A stretch of 50,245 bases of DNA from CALFCX01 sp041650595 (lineage in GTDB: Bacteria; Margulisbacteria; WOR-1; JAKLHX01): positions 1 through 50,245 of the forward strand of contig JBAZKW010000015.1 in NCBI GenBank assembly GCA_041650595.1, written 5' to 3'. The notes beneath the pieces were generated by a model that made no database searches, was not told the origin of the DNA, and saw only the letters and a list, made by a program, of their open reading frames with translations. Shown piece by piece: positions 49,409-50,245 of this stretch. Every line of letters starts with the position of its first letter. The first letter of the stretch is position 1. Made by a program: the position numbers and the translations under genes.

Positions 49409-50236
49409 TTAAATTATATCCGCGAAAGTCCTTTCCATCTTCCTGAAATAGAACAGCCCGCTGACAAACAAAAAGAACACAGAAACGCTGCTTATAGCGA
49501 TAGAAGTCCAATTAGGCGCGACCGAACCCAGTAAACACCACCGGAAACCGTCTATTACTCCCGCCATTGGATTGAGCGAATAAAGCAATTTCCACTTTCC
49601 AGGGACAATAGACGACGAATATGCCACGGGAGAAAGATACTGCCCCGCCTGGACCAGGAACGGAATAGTATAAATAACGTCGCGGAATTCAACGTTCAAT
49701 GCGGAAAGCCAAAAGCCGATGGCCAACGCCGTAGAAAAAGCCAAAAGCAAAAATAAAGGCAGGAACACGACATTGCCGGTCGGAACCACATGAAACCAGA
49801 TCATCATCCCGATAAGCACCAGGAAGGAAATGCAAAAGTCGATGACCCCGGAAATAACCGCGCTTGTGGGAATAATTAGCCTCGGGAAATATATTTTTGT
49901 AAGCAGGGCCGAATTGCCTACCACTGACTGGCTTGAAGCGGTCATTGAGTTCGCAAAAAAGTGCCATGGGAGCAGTGCAACATATATCATTATGGGATAA
50001 GGCACCCCGTCAGACGGCAATTTTGCCAAACTTCCGAAAATAACGGAAAAGATGATCATTGTCAGGATCGGTTGGATTATCGCCCAGATGATCCCTATTA
50101 CAGCCTGCTTATACTTTACCAGAATGTCTCTTAAAGCCAGGAACCAGAACAATTCGCGGTACTGCCACAATTCCTTGAAATTAATATTAACCAGGCCTCT
50201 TTTCGGTCTAATGATCTTAATATAGTCGGAGTTCAA
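49409..50236 (-). CDS. wzm: Polysaccharide ABC transporter permease
   Basis: A 275-residue ABC-2 permease with an amphipathic N-terminus (LWQYRELFWFLALRDILVKYKQ) and six hydrophobic helices, forming the export channel with Wzt. The motif QPILTMIIFSVIFG and the region FRDVIYTIPFLVQAGQYLSPVAY are typical of Wzm/TagG/KpsM-type exporters. The only start that fits is TTG at 50236: an in-frame stop (TGA) lies six bases further upstream, and GGGTGA sits close by as ribosome-binding site. Nine bases remain to the window edge, so the operon probably extends further. Confidence 0.93.
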   Translation of the reverse strand: MNSDYIKIIRPKRGLVNINFKELWQYRELFWFLALRDILVKYKQAVIGIIWAIIQPILTMIIFSVIFGSLAKLPSDGVPYPIMIYVALLPWHFFANSMTASSQSVVGNSALLTKIYFPRLIIPTSAVISGVIDFCISFLVLIGMMIWFHVVPTGNVVFLPLFLLLAFSTALAIGFWLSALNVEFRDVIYTIPFLVQAGQYLSPVAYSSSIVPGKWKLLYSLNPMAGVIDGFRWCLLGSVAPNWTSIAISSVSVFFLFVSGLFYFRKMERTFADII

Positions 50237-50245
50237 TTGTCACCC

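Overview
All 52 protein-coding genes I can support lie on the minus strand, so the window reads right to left (about 50 kb to 1) as one almost gap-free series of operons. I see no rRNA, tRNA, CRISPR array or transposase, and no gene-free stretch longer than about 155 bases. The gene set indicates a rod-shaped bacterium with a Gram-negative-type envelope: MreB/MreC/MreD and PBP2, a SPOR-domain protein, the MEP isoprenoid pathway (dxs, ispA) and a large O-antigen or capsule locus with an ABC exporter. GC is roughly 40-50% by eye. The dispersed palindromes resemble those I know from uncultured candidate phyla (Omnitrophota, Margulisbacteria, Elusimicrobiota-like), but I cannot place the organism from this sequence.

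Region A, 1-13545, is a housekeeping block. In transcription order it holds thiL, an M20 peptidase, xerC/D, an M50 membrane protease, folC, a SPOR protein, mreB-mreC-mreD-mrdA, hisF, ispA, a DUF212/PAP2-like protein and dxs (cut by the window edge). It carries several palindromic elements. One is intergenic (10460-10558). Three are inside otherwise intact genes: hisF (3148-3171), folC (8909-8970) and thiL (12911-13031). Another, at 13578-13600, is an exact reverse-complement copy of the palindrome inside thiL.

Region B, 13615-32813, is a surface-polysaccharide assembly block. It holds gmd, fcl and rmd (GDP-L-fucose and GDP-D-rhamnose), a WbpM/FlaA1-like 4,6-dehydratase beside a WecA/WbpL-like initiating phosphoglycosyltransferase, a Wzy/WaaL-type membrane protein, a nucleotide-sugar 6-dehydrogenase, a hexapeptide acyltransferase, eight glycosyltransferases (four GT2, three GT4, one GT11 fucosyltransferase), a methyltransferase and a DUF115 protein. 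Several TATAAT-type promoters can be read here; two place the transcript start almost on the ATG, suggesting leaderless mRNAs.

Region C, 32815-48171, is an unusual nucleotide-sugar block, tightly coupled by 1-10 base overlaps. It contains an RfbH/ColD-like enzyme with His in place of the PLP lysine, a heptose-kinase-like GHMP kinase, a GmhA-like isomerase, a radical SAM protein, an NAD epimerase, a split transketolase, a canonical Fcl/ColC-like reductase, two SDRs, a TIM-barrel isomerase, a zinc-ribbon methyltransferase, a VOC protein, a class III aminotransferase, and NeuA, a NeuB lacking the SAF domain, and a KdsC-like phosphatase. I infer that it makes one or more unusual sugars: probably a branched or chain-extended deoxyhexose and a CMP-activated ulosonic-type acid.

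Region D, 48141-50236, is Wzt (with a C-terminal glycan-recognition domain) and Wzm, the ABC exporter for the finished polymer. B, C and D therefore appear to form one surface-glycan locus that continues past the right edge.
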